Source of the DNA: Entamoeba invadens IP1
Taxonomy: Eukaryota; Evosea; Mastigamoebida; Endamoebidae
Assembly: GCF_000330505.1 (NCBI RefSeq)
Contig: NW_004443630.1
Span: 11,014 to 75,013, forward strand
Reading direction: 5' to 3'
Length of the DNA: 64,000 nt
Below are positions 29,510 through 40,264 of the stretch, in pieces. The first letter of the stretch is position 1. The number at the start of each line of letters is the position of its first letter. Both the position numbers and the translations under genes were made by a program. The notes under the pieces were generated by a model. That model saw nothing but the letters and a program-made list of their open reading frames with translations. It was not told where the DNA came from and made no database searches.

Positions 29510-29956
29510 TCACTTCTCCCCAAGGAAAGCAAGTGTCTCACTGACACCCTTTTCCTCTTCCCACACATTTTCGATATCTTCAACTTTTCTCTCAATTGTG
29601 GCATCACCACCAGTAAGGTCTTTCAAATATGGGGCAACATCGTCAAGTTCTCTCAGATTTTTGACTGCCATCCTTTTTTTATTGACGATGTCATTAATTC
29701 CTTTGATCTCATCACTCGACACTAAAAAGTCTTCGACATTTTTTTCATTCAGAACTTTTTGAATATTCTCATCAAGGGCATCTTTCTCCTTCTCCAATTG
29801 TTGCACATCCAAAGTCTCTTTCATTGCTTGTTGGGTATATGACTTTCCTTTCGCGCCATACTTCCTCGGGCGTTCTAAACAATCTCGTGTGTTGTGACTC
29901 ATCGATCCACAATTTTGGCACTTCGTTTTTTTCAAGACACTCAAAACGCGAGGCAT
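29510..29956 (-). CDS. Short Slu7-like zinc-knuckle protein
   Basis: 148 aa from the ATG at 29956. Residues about 10-35 are 'CQNCGSMSHNTRDCLERPRKYGAK', a CCHC knuckle followed by the ERPRK.GAK motif characteristic of the second-step splicing factor Slu7. The rest is charged and helical and does not match the long Slu7 body ('VYELKTELDD' etc.), so this is either a highly reduced Slu7 or a separate protein with a Slu7-type knuckle. It lies 103 bp downstream of inositol-3-phosphate synthase on the same strand. Confidence 0.65.
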   Translation of the reverse strand: MPRVLSVLKKTKCQNCGSMSHNTRDCLERPRKYGAKGKSYTQQAMKETLDVQQLEKEKDALDENIQKVLNEKNVEDFLVSSDEIKGINDIVNKKRMAVKNLRELDDVAPYLKDLTGGDATIERKVEDIENVWEEEKGVSETLAFLGEK

Positions 29957-30058
29957 TGGATGAATAAAAAAGTTCACCAGAGTTTTTATTGTTTTAGTTT
30001 TATTTATTTCATAATAAAAATTGTAAAACACGAGAAAAATTAAAAAGGCTTAACACAA

Positions 30059-31584
30059 TTAGAAAAAGCTTTGAGTCTTTCCTTCAAGGAGCATGTGATT
30101 CTCAGCGGGAAGGCCGAGGAGAGCTCTGAAGAGGTTATCCAAGCACTCTCTCTGTTTGAACAAAGCGTTGACTACTGGGGTTCCTTTTGGTACGACTGGG
30201 GCCTTAAGGAGATAAGACAAGAATGACATAACTGCATTGAAATGGCTGAATTCCTTTCCTTCGACTGAGTAAGTGATTCTCGTCATGAACTCCATCAAGA
30301 CAGCCAAGTCGATCATCAATGGTGCAGCCAATAATGAGTCTTCGCATGTGTTGTGTAAGGCGATGGTGTTATGTCCACCAAGGAAGATTTCACTGGTGTA
30401 CTCATCCATAGCTCTCTTAGAGTCTCCGACGTATGGGACATACTTAATGACAATGACGTGGTCGGGATGTTCACCCTTCTTATACATAATCGTGTTCGAC
30501 TTGACAACATCAGAGACGACATTTGATTTCGAGATTTCCTTTGATCTGAATTGGTTTGGTGAGCTCAAGTTCTTTCCGTCGTTATTTCCAAGGTGGTTGT
30601 ATGAGACAATTGATTGCAACTTGAGTCCAGAAGAGACCAAGAAGTCAGCAAGAACTGACTTGATTTTAGTCTGTCCAGTCTTGAAATCGTCACCCATCAC
30701 GGCGCCGTTGTGCTTCTCAGCAAGTTCGATGACACCTGGAACCAAAGTGTTTTGTGGGGAGCCGTTGACGAACGGGCATCCTTCCAAGATAGCAGCGGTC
30801 GCAAAGATAGTTGATGGGAGACTTCCTCTTCGTCGTTAGCAATAGCCTTCAACAAGTTATCAGCAGTGTCATTCAAGCCAGCCTTCAACTCGACGTATCT
30901 TTCAGTGGTGGCAGTCCACAAGATAACAACTCTGTCAAGACCATGGGCCGCTTTGAAGTCTCTAATGTTCTTTCTGACGGTGTCCAAGTGATTTTGTTTA
31001 TTGCCTGGGATGACGTTGTCGGCTCTGTCGTCTTGGTTAGCGGCGATATAGGACTTGTAGTAGATAGATGGTAATGGGACCCAATCTTTAATGTATGGGT
31101 ACAATTGCTTCTGCAAGTCATAGTCGACGACTTGAGCTCTCTTAAGAGCATCAGCCATATTAGTCTTAGAGATATCCCATCCACCAAGGACAATATCGTC
31201 TGGGCAGACCATTGGGAGGATCTCTTTGTATGGGGCATAGATTTCTTCACCTTCAGTTGTGATACCAAGTCTCATAGTAGCGCTCTGGGTGTATGAGCCA
31301 TAATAGTTTGGTTCATGGACACCTCTCTTGTCGGTCCAGCAAAGGTGATGCTTGTTGGCCAAAATACCAGCAGTGACAGTGGTACCATTGTTTCCACCCC
31401 ATCCAATCATCATAAGGCCCATCTTGGGAACCTTCTTGTTAACCTTGAACTTGTAGTCCTGTGATTTTGGAGTGCAGACTACACCTTCTGGTTTGACTTC
31501 GACTTGGGTGGTTTCGTATTTGAAATCCGCCTCGATGAAGTCAGCAGTTGAGTGACTCTTGGTGGTGTTGAATGTGTAGGCCAT
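30059..31584 (-). CDS. INO1: Inositol-3-phosphate synthase (one frameshift in the sequence)
   Basis: Converts glucose-6-phosphate to inositol-3-phosphate (NAD-dependent), the first step of inositol and phosphoinositide/GPI synthesis, in the cytosol. From the ATG at 31584 the frame covers the NAD-binding block '[18 protein letters not shown]', 'LGGWDIS' and '[12 protein letters not shown]'. It then runs out of frame after '[10 protein letters not shown]'. The next frame resumes with '[18 protein letters not shown]' and '[17 protein letters not shown]' to the C terminus. The switch is at a C-run (GGG on the plus strand, 30816-30818). One additional base restores the conserved text and gives about 508 aa, the normal length. 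A sequencing or assembly error is more likely than loss of this gene. The upstream 57 in-frame codons lack an ATG. Confidence 0.93.
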
Positions 31585-33546
31585 GTGATGTGAATTTTCA
31601 GATGCAAGACACGACTTATATACCTCTTCGAATGAAAGAAGGGTGTTCTCAAGCTTCGAATGTTGTGTGAAAAGTGAAAATAACACAGTGTTAAAGGCAA
31701 AGATGATTGAAAAAAAGCAACGAAGTAGGACCAAGTATAAAATTATGTTAGACAATTCACATCTGTTTGACAGAGAAAAAGTGATTTTTACTATTAAGAT
31801 TTGTTAAATAAATCTTGACCGAATAAAGTTGTAATGCTGGATTTTGGTTTGGCTGTAAAGTGCGAAATAATTTGAAAAAACACCAAAAAGCTTAAAATAT
31901 GTTTATTTTTCTTTTCTTTAAAAATCGAGGACGTTTGAAAAACGAATATCAATAATGGAACATTCGTTTTAATTAGTTTAAAACAGATAAATTTATGACT
32001 ATAAAACGGGATTATAAGCATATTAATTATTTTTATGGCAAAATGACTTATGGCTTATCCATTGTTTTTTTTACCATTTGTTTACTATTTAGTTTTGAAT
32101 AAAAACCGAAAAAAGAAGATGGCTAAAAAAATAAAAAAATGGCGATTGGTTAATAGGAAATAAAGATATAATGAAACAGTATAAGAATACGGGCATATTA
32201 AGCAAAAAAATATTTATTGGTAATAGCTTCAAAATAATGACTTGGTTTTCAAACAAAAACTGGTTATGTTTTTCACAATAACTAATAATGGGTTTGTTAT
32301 AATGACGTGGTGCCACATCCCCAAATTTGAAAGCAATTCATCAACAACAAAACCAGAAATAAAAATTAATATTATGAAGCTCTGGAATTTATACAAAAAA
32401 TGGGAATTCTACACAAATAAAGATTAATAATAAAAACTTAAAAAGATATAAATTTGGATTTTTAACAACGAAAAAAAATTATTATAATTATATTATTATT
32501 ATTGATTTGTTATTTCTTGTACGGAAATAAATAAAATTTTTTTAAATCAAAATTTAAAATGTTAATAAAATTTATAATGATTACAATAATCATTATAGAT
32601 TCATATTAGTAATAAACTTAAATAATATTATAATTGTTTTAAATAATTATTTTATTTTTTTTATGACTGACATAATAGACATTTTAATGAAAAAAATTTA
32701 GTTTGGTAATAGTTTTAGAATTTTAATAAGTTTGTTACAACAAAATAACTGTATTTAACCAATTTTATATGATTATAGTTACATATAATAATAGTATTCA
32801 TAAAGATTTGGTTCAATTATGTTTAGATTTGTTTTAGAAGCATAGAGACTTGTTAGTTTCCAGTGAATAACTTTTCTCCACTGTTTTTAAAAGTTAAATA
32901 ATTATATTTTTATTATTTTTTTAATTTATAGTACCTACAAATGATTGGTCAAAAAACTGAAAGCATCAAACTCCATTTCTTCAGGTAATTAGAAATGAAG
33001 ACAGGTAAAATCTTGTGGACGCATTAATTCTTATAATGTAATCAAGACCAACTCAAAAAACTATATAGATCCCAAACCTCAAATTATTTTGTTTATTTTT
33101 CAAAAAAAATATTTTAATAAAAACAGTTTATAAACATTGAATAATTATTTTATTAACATTTTTAAACACAATGAAACAACATCTGAGAATAAAACCATCT
33201 GGTTACTATTGTGTTGAGTATTATACTTTTATAGTGTAATGGCACATAGAATTCATGTATTTCAATATATTCAGCAATTTAAAAAAATCCTTAATTAACC
33301 TTTCTTATATCAAATCACTTTTTAATCGTTTTTGGGTGAGAATCTCTTTTTTGTCTTTTAAACTATATAATTATTATACATCAATTATAATTAAACTAAT
33401 AATTGGAGAAATGAGTAAATCAGACCCAAAAGTAAAATTTTTTTTGAAAAACAGAAAAAATGAAGTACTTTTGAAGAATTCAGTAAATAATAAAACCTAA
33501 CCCTTGAAATAAAATAGGACTAAGAAAACTTAAACACATCAACAGA
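31585..33546. other. Long AT-rich intergenic region
   Basis: Nearly 2 kb, among the most AT-rich parts of the window. It contains a perfect 9-bp-stem hairpin at 32574-32596 (ATAATGATT/AATCATTAT) and scattered T/A tracts. A 81-codon open frame at 33255-33500 is AT-biased with no recognisable homology and is not called. No RNA gene is seen. It presumably carries the promoters of INO1 (minus) and importin-beta (plus). Confidence 0.5.
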
Positions 33547-36006
33547 ATGGAACAATTTGTTCAGGCAATTGTAGCAACGCAAAATCCGCAACTTCGCGCC
33601 CAAGCTGAGTTGCAATTATCACAATTTCAACAATCGAATCCACAGCAATACATGTTGACACTTCTTCAAGTAATTTCTGACAAGGCTCAGAACGTCGGAG
33701 TTCGACAAATAGCTGGTCTTATTTTTAAGAACTTGTTTAAAAACCGCGCGAATTCGCAAACCATGGCCGACAAATGGATTGCCATGAATGATCAAATACG
33801 ACAAATGACACACACTGCATTATTGGGGCTTCTTGTTGAACCAGATATGAACATCCAGAATTTGGGTGCGAATATTATTTCAAATATCGCGGTCATCGAC
33901 TTAAAAACACAAAGGTGGCCAGATTTGATCAACTTTTTGACTGTCGATCCAACGTTGCCAAAATTAAAAGCAATTTCTAATATTATTGAAGACGCCGACT
34001 ACCCAACAGCAGAACCATTGTTTAATCCTGTTGTCATGTTATGCTTCAAGATAGTGTCAGTGAGTGTTGAAACATGCGTTGCAGTGCTTGACATAATCGA
34101 TCACATTTTCAATTTCAAAAAGGTGACAGATGACCCCGCCAAAAGAAATCAATTACTTCAACTTGTGTTATCTGCAGTCAAACAAAATAACAACGATATC
34201 ATCTTGAAATCATTCCAAGTGATTAACACCTTTGTCGACTTCTGCTTTGCTAACTTTTCGGAAATAGAAGGTGTGATGGTGGAGGTGTCACAGAAAATAT
34301 TGGGATTGCCATGCACTCCACAAGTCTTAGACGTTCAGAAAACAGTTTTGAATTTATGGGAGACGGTAGCAAAGAATGAGTTGGATCAAACAACCCAAAC
34401 TCGCTCAGTCATCCAACCCGTCTTCCCACTTCTATCGCAACAAATTATCGCAATGATTGCGTCAGTACCATCTCCAACAGAAGATATCGATGAGAACGAT
34501 GTATGCTTTGTGTCACAAGACACTCTGGCCACAATGGTGAAATGTGTTGGACCGAGTGTGCTCACACAGATGTCTAACACTATTGGGGCCTTATACACAA
34601 ACCCTAACTGGCAAATTCGTTTCCAGGCGATGAGTGTATTTGCTTCCCTTTTAGTCGAAAGTGGGATCAAACCAGAGGTGATTTCGTCACATGTACTTGC
34701 ACTTGGGCAACTTCTGAATGATCAAGTTCCAATCAATCGAGCAACATCTGTGTATGTCATTTCAAAAGTTATTAAATTCTATCCAGACTATTTTGGCCGC
34801 TCTGAAATTATTGGAATCACAAACAAAATGTTTTCAATGTTTGGTGATGTTGAAATAGTCACTCATGCTATTGCGATCTTTTTCTCGGGCTTGGGGTCTA
34901 TTGAACGGTTGTCCTCTTATGTATTTAGTCAGGACTTTGCTGGTAAAGTAATCCATGCGCTTCTCGATGCGACTTCGAAGAGCCGTAATCTCTCGATGTC
35001 AACACTCTTCTTGACATCAGTCAGCGACATATTAAAGGGTTCGAAGAACAAAGGTCTGTGTATTGAAATGGACAAGTTCTTGTTGAGTTCGATGCAGTCG
35101 GTGTTGTTCCAAAACCCCGAGTTTCTTGGATACACTGTCTTGGTGCTTGAGAGTTGTTTGATGAACTTTGGAGATGACCTCATGAATAACCCACAACTTG
35201 TAAATATGCACATGGGTATTGCGATACAATCGTTTAATGTGTGCCCTGAGCCAGCACTCATATTATTGGACTTTTTAGTTGCTACGTTGAAGGAGAACAT
35301 CAAGCCGATGTTTAACACCCTTATTGGAAAGGTGATTGAGTGGTCCCGTATAGAAATGCGCCCTGATGTATTTTTATCGTACATATTATTGGTTGGCGAC
35401 ATGGCTCTTTCAGCACAAAGCGAGTTTGAGAAGTACTGCGGTGATTTTGTTGGTCTCTTTTTGAACGCGCTTCTCAACCCCGAGTTTGAGATCACACAAA
35501 AGAACCAAATAACAGAAATTATTGGTGACTTGATAGTAGTGGGGTGCCAAAATGTGGCGAGTCAAATCAAAAACATCATTGGAGTGATGTATCAATTAAT
35601 TCGTGCTGAGACCATTGAAACTAAAGAATCACAAATGCTCTCAGCACAAAGCAAATGTGCTGCGCTTTACGTCTTAGCTGTCATTTTACAACAATTCAAA
35701 AACGCTGAACCATTGACTGAACTGATTGGTGGAATGCTCGAAGCGATATACTATATTATCAAAAACCAACACTTTGGTGAAGACTTTAGTCTTGTTTCTT
35801 CCGTGACAGGAACTCTGTATGATATCTTTGACTTTAAGTTTGTCACAAACTCGCCGTTAATTCTGAACGAAGTCAAGTCTGGCAACATTTTCCAAGCGTT
35901 AACGAGAATCAAGTCTGTTTCTGTTTCCAATGACCAAAAGGTCTATGAAAACAATAAGATTTTGTCTGCAATTGAGAAGAAAATCAAACATGCGTTTAAT
36001 ATCTAA
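33547..36006 (+). CDS. Importin-beta / karyopherin beta-1
   Basis: 819 aa single-exon protein. The N terminus is an importin-beta N-terminal (IBN) domain ('AQAELQLSQFQQSNPQQYMLTLLQVISD...VRQIAGLIFKN'). The rest is helical HEAT repeats, including an acidic loop ('PSPTEDIDENDVCFVSQDT') in the position of the acidic loop of importin beta. Size matches Kap95-type proteins (~860 aa). It would bind importin-alpha/NLS cargo and RanGTP and move through nuclear pores. An importin-alpha gene lies 9 kb downstream. Confidence 0.88.
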   Translation: MEQFVQAIVATQNPQLRAQAELQLSQFQQSNPQQYMLTLLQVISDKAQNVGVRQIAGLIFKNLFKNRANSQTMADKWIAMNDQIRQMTHTALLGLLVEPDMNIQNLGANIISNIAVIDLKTQRWPDLINFLTVDPTLPKLKAISNIIEDADYPTAEPLFNPVVMLCFKIVSVSVETCVAVLDIIDHIFNFKKVTDDPAKRNQLLQLVLSAVKQNNNDIILKSFQVINTFVDFCFANFSEIEGVMVEVSQKILGLPCTPQVLDVQKTVLNLWETVAKNELDQTTQTRSVIQPVFPLLSQQIIAMIASVPSPTEDIDENDVCFVSQDTLATMVKCVGPSVLTQMSNTIGALYTNPNWQIRFQAMSVFASLLVESGIKPEVISSHVLALGQLLNDQVPINRATSVYVISKVIKFYPDYFGRSEIIGITNKMFSMFGDVEIVTHAIAIFFSGLGSIERLSSYVFSQDFAGKVIHALLDATSKSRNLSMSTLFLTSVSDILKGSKNKGLCIEMDKFLLSSMQSVLFQNPEFLGYTVLVLESCLMNFGDDLMNNPQLVNMHMGIAIQSFNVCPEPALILLDFLVATLKENIKPMFNTLIGKVIEWSRIEMRPDVFLSYILLVGDMALSAQSEFEKYCGDFVGLFLNALLNPEFEITQKNQITEIIGDLIVVGCQNVASQIKNIIGVMYQLIRAETIETKESQMLSAQSKCAALYVLAVILQQFKNAEPLTELIGGMLEAIYYIIKNQHFGEDFSLVSSVTGTLYDIFDFKFVTNSPLILNEVKSGNIFQALTRIKSVSVSNDQKVYENNKILSAIEKKIKHAFNI

Positions 36007-36093
36007 ACATGTCCTATTTTTATGGTTTTGTTTTGTATAAAAGTTTTCTTTCTTCTTTTTTTATATTTTATTCTAAAGAACAAAAAATTTTAA

Positions 36094-36672
36094 ATGAATT
36101 GCACTGATCCCCTCACCGACCCCGAAAATCCAATTGTCTTCTTCGACATCTCAGTGGGGGACAAAGTGATAGGACGTGTCAAAATGGAGCTCTTCAGGAC
36201 CGTTTGTCCGAAGACCGTTGAAAATTTCAGGCAGATGTGCACTGGCGATTTTGTCACGAATGGGAAAGTAGTGGGGTATAAGGACTGTGTCTTTCATCGT
36301 GTCATAAAGAACGCAGTGATTCAAAGTGGTGATGTTCTTGGTGTTTGTTTCTTCATTCCCTTCAAATTGAATAATCGATAGATGGGTGGAAGTGGGCAAA
36401 TAAGTATTTATGGCGACAAATTTGATGATGAGAACTTTAAAATGACGCATGACGTGCCTGGGTTACTAAGTATGGTCAACTCGGGCCCAAACACAAATGG
36501 AAGTCAATTTATGATCACGTGTTCCTCGTTGCATGAGTTAGATGGAAAGAATGTCGTTTTTGGGCAAGTGACGGAGGGGATGAAAGTCGTTCGTATGATT
36601 GAAAATGTCGCAGTCGACCAGAACTTCATCCCCAAAGTGCAGTGTACAATAAGTCAATGTGGACAATACTGA
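36094..36672 (+). CDS. PPIH-type cyclophilin with altered active site
   Basis: Two exons, 36094-36342 and 36382-36672, with a 39-bp intron (GTTTGT...TAG), give 179 aa. Sequence order and C terminus ('TISQCGQY') match the U4/U6.U5 snRNP-associated cyclophilin PPIH. The catalytic Arg is kept (FHR, residue 69), as are the Gln in 'AVIQSGD' and '[11 protein letters not shown]'. However, positions equivalent to human CypA Phe60, Met61, Phe113, Trp121 and His126 are Ala, Val, Met, Glu and Asn. Proline isomerase activity is therefore doubtful and cyclosporin binding is not expected. A scaffolding role in the spliceosome is plausible. Confidence 0.88.
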
Positions 36673-36680
36673 GATATAAA

Positions 36681-36968
36681 TTAATTTGGTTCGAGGCGTT
36701 GTTTTAGGTTTGCAATTGACTGGTTGAGTGCAACAATTCTTTGCGCGCGATTCTTTTGATTGAACATGTTTTGGTGTTGCATATTTTGGAGATTGAAGAT
36801 CACCTCAGCTATTTCCTTATTCTTCTGTTTGAAGGTTTCGAGGATTTTCTCCAACCGACAAATCTCCATTTGAAACTCCTTGAACCCAACCTTTGTTGTC
36901 AATGATATCAAAATTTGGATGAACAAACTGATGAACTCATCGACTGATGTTTTCAAGTTTAGCTTCAT
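36681..36968 (-). CDS. Small helical/coiled-coil protein, unknown
   Basis: 95 aa from the ATG at 36968 (the preceding in-frame start is TTG). Composition is helical with a heptad-like pattern ('FKEFQMEICRLEKILETFKQKNKEIAEVIFNLQNMQ...'). The size and character are those of small Mediator or kinetochore subunits, but no family is recognised. Its stop is only 8 bp from the convergent cyclophilin stop. Confidence 0.5.
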   Translation of the reverse strand: MKLNLKTSVDEFISLFIQILISLTTKVGFKEFQMEICRLEKILETFKQKNKEIAEVIFNLQNMQHQNMFNQKNRAQRIVALNQSIANLKQRLEPN

Positions 36969-37032
36969 TTGGTCCAATTATGACGTTGCAAATTCCCAAA
37001 TATTAATAAAAAAAACATAAAGGCAGAGTGAA

Positions 37033-37608
37033 TCATTTGGCGAAGTACATGAGCACGTCTGTAAGAGCGCCTTTGTACGCTTCGAGTGGGTTGAATGAAA
37101 TTCCAGCCCATGGGATCTTAATGTGGATGACGGTGTTGAAAACAGTGAGTGTCAAGAGGAGTGCCGAGAAGGTGCACATTAAAAAGATAATGTTCTTTGT
37201 ACCAAGCTCGAAGAATAAAAGGAGGGAAATAGCAACAGCAGCGTCTACCCATTACTTCATTGTTCCACCTTCAGAATATTACATAACAAAAAGTGATTGT
37301 CATTCAATGGTTTTAGATTAATAGAAGTATAGTAAAAACAAACAACAAAAAGATCCCAAGTAACCCTCAAAGTAAAATTGTCCTCTTGAATCCTCACTGA
37401 AATATTGAGGTCTCCTCTCACGAGTCATTCCAAACGGTGGCGGTTGGTGCATTACATTATAAACCAACCCACCCACAGAGAATACAAAAATGACCATCGA
37501 AAAGACGTACCAAAACATCCAATGTTTGATAACCTTTGGAAAGACAAAATAACACAACCCAACTCCACAAAACGCCAACACAAACGCCGCGCCAATGGTC
37601 ACTTCCAT
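37033..37608 (-). CDS. OSTC/DC2-like oligosaccharyltransferase subunit
   Basis: Two exons, 37608-37344 and 37244-37033, with a 99-bp intron (GTTTGT...TAG), give 158 aa. There are four hydrophobic segments. The loop 'GGLVYNVMHQPPPFG.....RPQYF' followed by 'GQFYFEGYLGSF' corresponds to the OSTC motif 'GG.IYD.I.EPPS.G' and 'NGQYI.EG..SSF'. Length fits OSTC (149 aa in human); the thioredoxin domain of OST3/OST6 is absent. OSTC contacts the STT3A complex and the ER translocon for co-translational N-glycosylation. A plus-strand open frame across exon 2 is its shadow. Confidence 0.8.
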
Positions 37609-37746
37609 TCCTTATAAAGTTCATTTCAAAGTTCTTTTTCTATCCACTAAAAATGTTATATATAACAGAGTTATTGGTACTCAACAAAAATTTGCTTTTT
37701 ATTAGAAAAAACTATATTAAAACCAAAAATCTCCAAATAGATTTGC

Positions 37747-38364
37747 TCATCTGTATCTTCTGAATTGAAGCAACATTCTTCTCTTCAAATTGTGTCTTCT
37801 TCCTCCGTGAGCAACCTTGTTGTATCTTCTTCCCTTTCCAGAAAGTCCTCTTGAGACCTTTCCGGCGTGAGTCAATCCTCTTGCTTCTCTTCTCTTTTGT
37901 TTACCAGCACAGATCCAGTTAATGGTTGGGTCGTCTCTGATCTCCTTGAGCATTGGGTCGACCATGATAATTTCATAGAATCTGAAGGTCGAGTCTTGTC
38001 CAATAGAGTATGAAGTCAAAACTCTGAGGGATGGGTACTTTCTTCCGACTCTGTTTTCAGCAATGACTTGGAGTGATTGGTGCTTTTTAATTCTGTGGAT
38101 ACCTTGGTTGGCTGGCTTTCTGTGGACAATACCGGCTCTGGCCTGGATCTTTCTATTTCCTCTGTGGACTCTGATGGAGAATACAAGGAAGCCTTTTCTG
38201 TTCTTGAATCCCAAAATTCTGGCACGAGCAACGTTGGTTGGTGCAGCAATTCTGTGGATACGTGGGAGGTGTCTCAATTCCCAGCATCTGATACGGCGCA
38301 AGTATCTAAGAGCGTCACTCTGCTTCTTGCGGTTTAAGGCGTTGATATACTTATAAGCTCCCAT
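37747..38364 (-). CDS. RPL15: 60S ribosomal protein eL15
   Basis: 205 aa, full length for the family, from an ATG. It begins MGAYKYINALNRKKQSDALR and contains 'RYLRRIRCWELRHLPRIHR', 'RARILGFKNRKGF' and 'GLTHAGKVSRGLSGKGRR', all diagnostic of eL15. It is a structural protein of the large subunit. The upstream region of about 400 bp is AT-rich. Confidence 0.97.
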   Translation of the reverse strand: MGAYKYINALNRKKQSDALRYLRRIRCWELRHLPRIHRIAAPTNVARARILGFKNRKGFLVFSIRVHRGNRKIQARAGIVHRKPANQGIHRIKKHQSLQVIAENRVGRKYPSLRVLTSYSIGQDSTFRFYEIIMVDPMLKEIRDDPTINWICAGKQKRREARGLTHAGKVSRGLSGKGRRYNKVAHGGRRHNLKRRMLLQFRRYR

Positions 38365-38762
38365 CGAGTGTTTCTTTCAAGTTCCATGTGTTTTTAAAGG
38401 GTTCTTTTTTCTTTGTCTATTTTTTCATACCCTGTTTATTTTCTTTCCCGAGGTATTCCACTTCTACCTACTATTATTGTATTAAATAAAACCCCACTTT
38501 AGGTCTTTTTTGTTAATTAAATATACTATAAGTTGTAATTACCTTTCTCTTCACTATATACTATAATATTGTAATAAATTTAATTATTTTAATAAAAATT
38601 GTTTTGTTCAATATTTCAAATTCAATTATATTGTATAATTTGTATTTACTATTTTTATTAGTAATAAACAACAATAAAAGAAGCAAATAATTTAAAAAAA
38701 AAGAGATAAAGATACTCTTCTTGTGATAAAGAGAATAGTTCAGAACTAGAAAAATTTAGTAA
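38365..38762. other. Divergent intergenic region, eL15 / RBBP4-like
   Basis: About 400 bp between two divergent start codons. It is T-rich near the eL15 start and A/T-rich beyond. No discrete motif can be assigned. Confidence 0.4.
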
Positions 38763-40139
38763 ATGTCAGAGAAGAAAGAGAAAAAGCGTTTACAGCCTCT
38801 TTTGGTGTCTACTAATGAGACAACACCAGTCGTTGGTGTTACAGTGGAGACAGAGTCTTCAAAAAAGATGGACGAGTCCTTGTCTTTGCAGCCAGAGAAA
38901 GTTGAAAAAGAAGAGAAGATCGAAAAAGAAGACAAAGAGGACAACGAGATGGACGAAGAAAGTATAACACACCCGAGTATGGAAATTGAAGACTTAAAAA
39001 CAGCACGAGAGTATGAGACGTGGAAGGCAAATACTATTTACCTCTATTCATTTTTGACGACGTATGAAACACCGTTTCCAGCAGCCACCACTTTCGATTG
39101 GGGAACAGTTGTATCAAATACTTCAGATGTAACAAAACAGTCCTTTATCTATGGAACCAATGAAGTTGATGACACTGCTTATATAGGAAAATGTGTGCTG
39201 TCTATTCCAACAGGAGAGGTCAAACCAACTTCGTTCAAAGATGGGAATGTTGGTGAATTTGATTGTGACGTCCGGTATGATGATAGTGGACTCTTTATGC
39301 ACAAGGGCGATGTCAGAAGGTTACGTGCAATGCCACAGAACCGCGACGTTGTTGTGACAAGTTCATCTGAGAATCAGTCGTTTATATACAACACGGCGGA
39401 CTCATTATGTGAGGGTGTAGAACGAAAGCACGGAGGTGGGTTTGGCCTTTCATGGTCAATAGTTTCTCCAGGGACCTTCTGTGTATGTGAGAATGGGAAT
39501 GTCTATGTCTACACAATTAATAACGAGAATGAAGAAATTGCAATGTTGAATGTACACAACTCAATAAATGATGTGTGTTTCAAAGCCGATGCAGACATAA
39601 TACTGAGTGTTGGTGAAGATAGTCGAGCTGTTTTAACTGATATACGAACAAAGACAACAGTTTCAGTCTTTTCAGAGACACATAGTGGTGATGCAAATGC
39701 GTGTTGTTTTGATCAGGGCAATTCATACATCTTTATCACAGGAGGTGGGGAAGATGGATTTGTTCGCTTTTGGGATACTCGAAAGCCAAACTTTGAGTTA
39801 TGTCATTTGTTTGGTGCGGAGAAAGGTATCAATTGTTGTCAGTTGAGTACAATCAACTTAGGATATGTGTGTTCTGCAAGTAAAGATAATCGTGTTCGTA
39901 TTTACGACATGAGTCGAGTTGGCGAAGATCAAACTTCAAACGATGCTGATGACGGTGGTTCCGAGTTTTTGTTCCAGCACAACGGACATTTCAATGAAGT
40001 GTATGATGCGCTGTGGAATCCAAATATTCCATTTGTTATTGGAAGTGCAGGGGAGGGCAGAGAGATACAGTTCTGGCGACCAATGAAGCAGTTGATGAAG
40101 GAGGATAGAACGATATTGAAGCCAGCCTTTTTGCATTGA
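38763..40139 (+). CDS. WD40 histone-binding protein, RBBP4/MSI1 family
   Basis: 458 aa. An acidic/Lys-rich N terminus of about 70 residues precedes 'YETWKANTIYLYSFLTTYETPFPAATTFDW', the histone-H4-binding N-terminal helix of the RBBP4/MSI1/HAT2 family. Six to seven WD repeats follow ('GGGEDGFVRFWDTRKP', 'SASKDNRVRIYDM'), and the family-specific final blade is 'VYDALWNPNIPFVIGSAGEGREIQFW'. These proteins escort histone H3-H4 in CAF-1, HAT1, HDAC and PRC2 complexes in the nucleus. Divergence from the family in the early repeats leaves the exact subgroup open. Confidence 0.85.
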   Translation: MSEKKEKKRLQPLLVSTNETTPVVGVTVETESSKKMDESLSLQPEKVEKEEKIEKEDKEDNEMDEESITHPSMEIEDLKTAREYETWKANTIYLYSFLTTYETPFPAATTFDWGTVVSNTSDVTKQSFIYGTNEVDDTAYIGKCVLSIPTGEVKPTSFKDGNVGEFDCDVRYDDSGLFMHKGDVRRLRAMPQNRDVVVTSSSENQSFIYNTADSLCEGVERKHGGGFGLSWSIVSPGTFCVCENGNVYVYTINNENEEIAMLNVHNSINDVCFKADADIILSVGEDSRAVLTDIRTKTTVSVFSETHSGDANACCFDQGNSYIFITGGGEDGFVRFWDTRKPNFELCHLFGAEKGINCCQLSTINLGYVCSASKDNRVRIYDMSRVGEDQTSNDADDGGSEFLFQHNGHFNEVYDALWNPNIPFVIGSAGEGREIQFWRPMKQLMKEDRTILKPAFLH

Positions 40140-40264
40140 GTGTGTGGTTTGATAGTTTTCTTACTAGTAAAATAATACTATTAATTGGTTTTATTAAGTT
40201 GAACACTTTTCAAAAAAAAGAACGATGAAGTGCTGACAACCGTTTTTGGGGAACTGAAAAAGCG

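Noticed and set aside
33255..33500. 81-codon plus-strand open frame upstream of importin-beta
   Set aside because: AT-biased amino acid composition (K, N, I, F), no recognisable family, and inside a noncoding AT-rich region.
37028..37321. 97-codon plus-strand open frame
   Set aside because: Starts with GTG and lies opposite OSTC exon 2, which reads as a conserved membrane protein on the minus strand.
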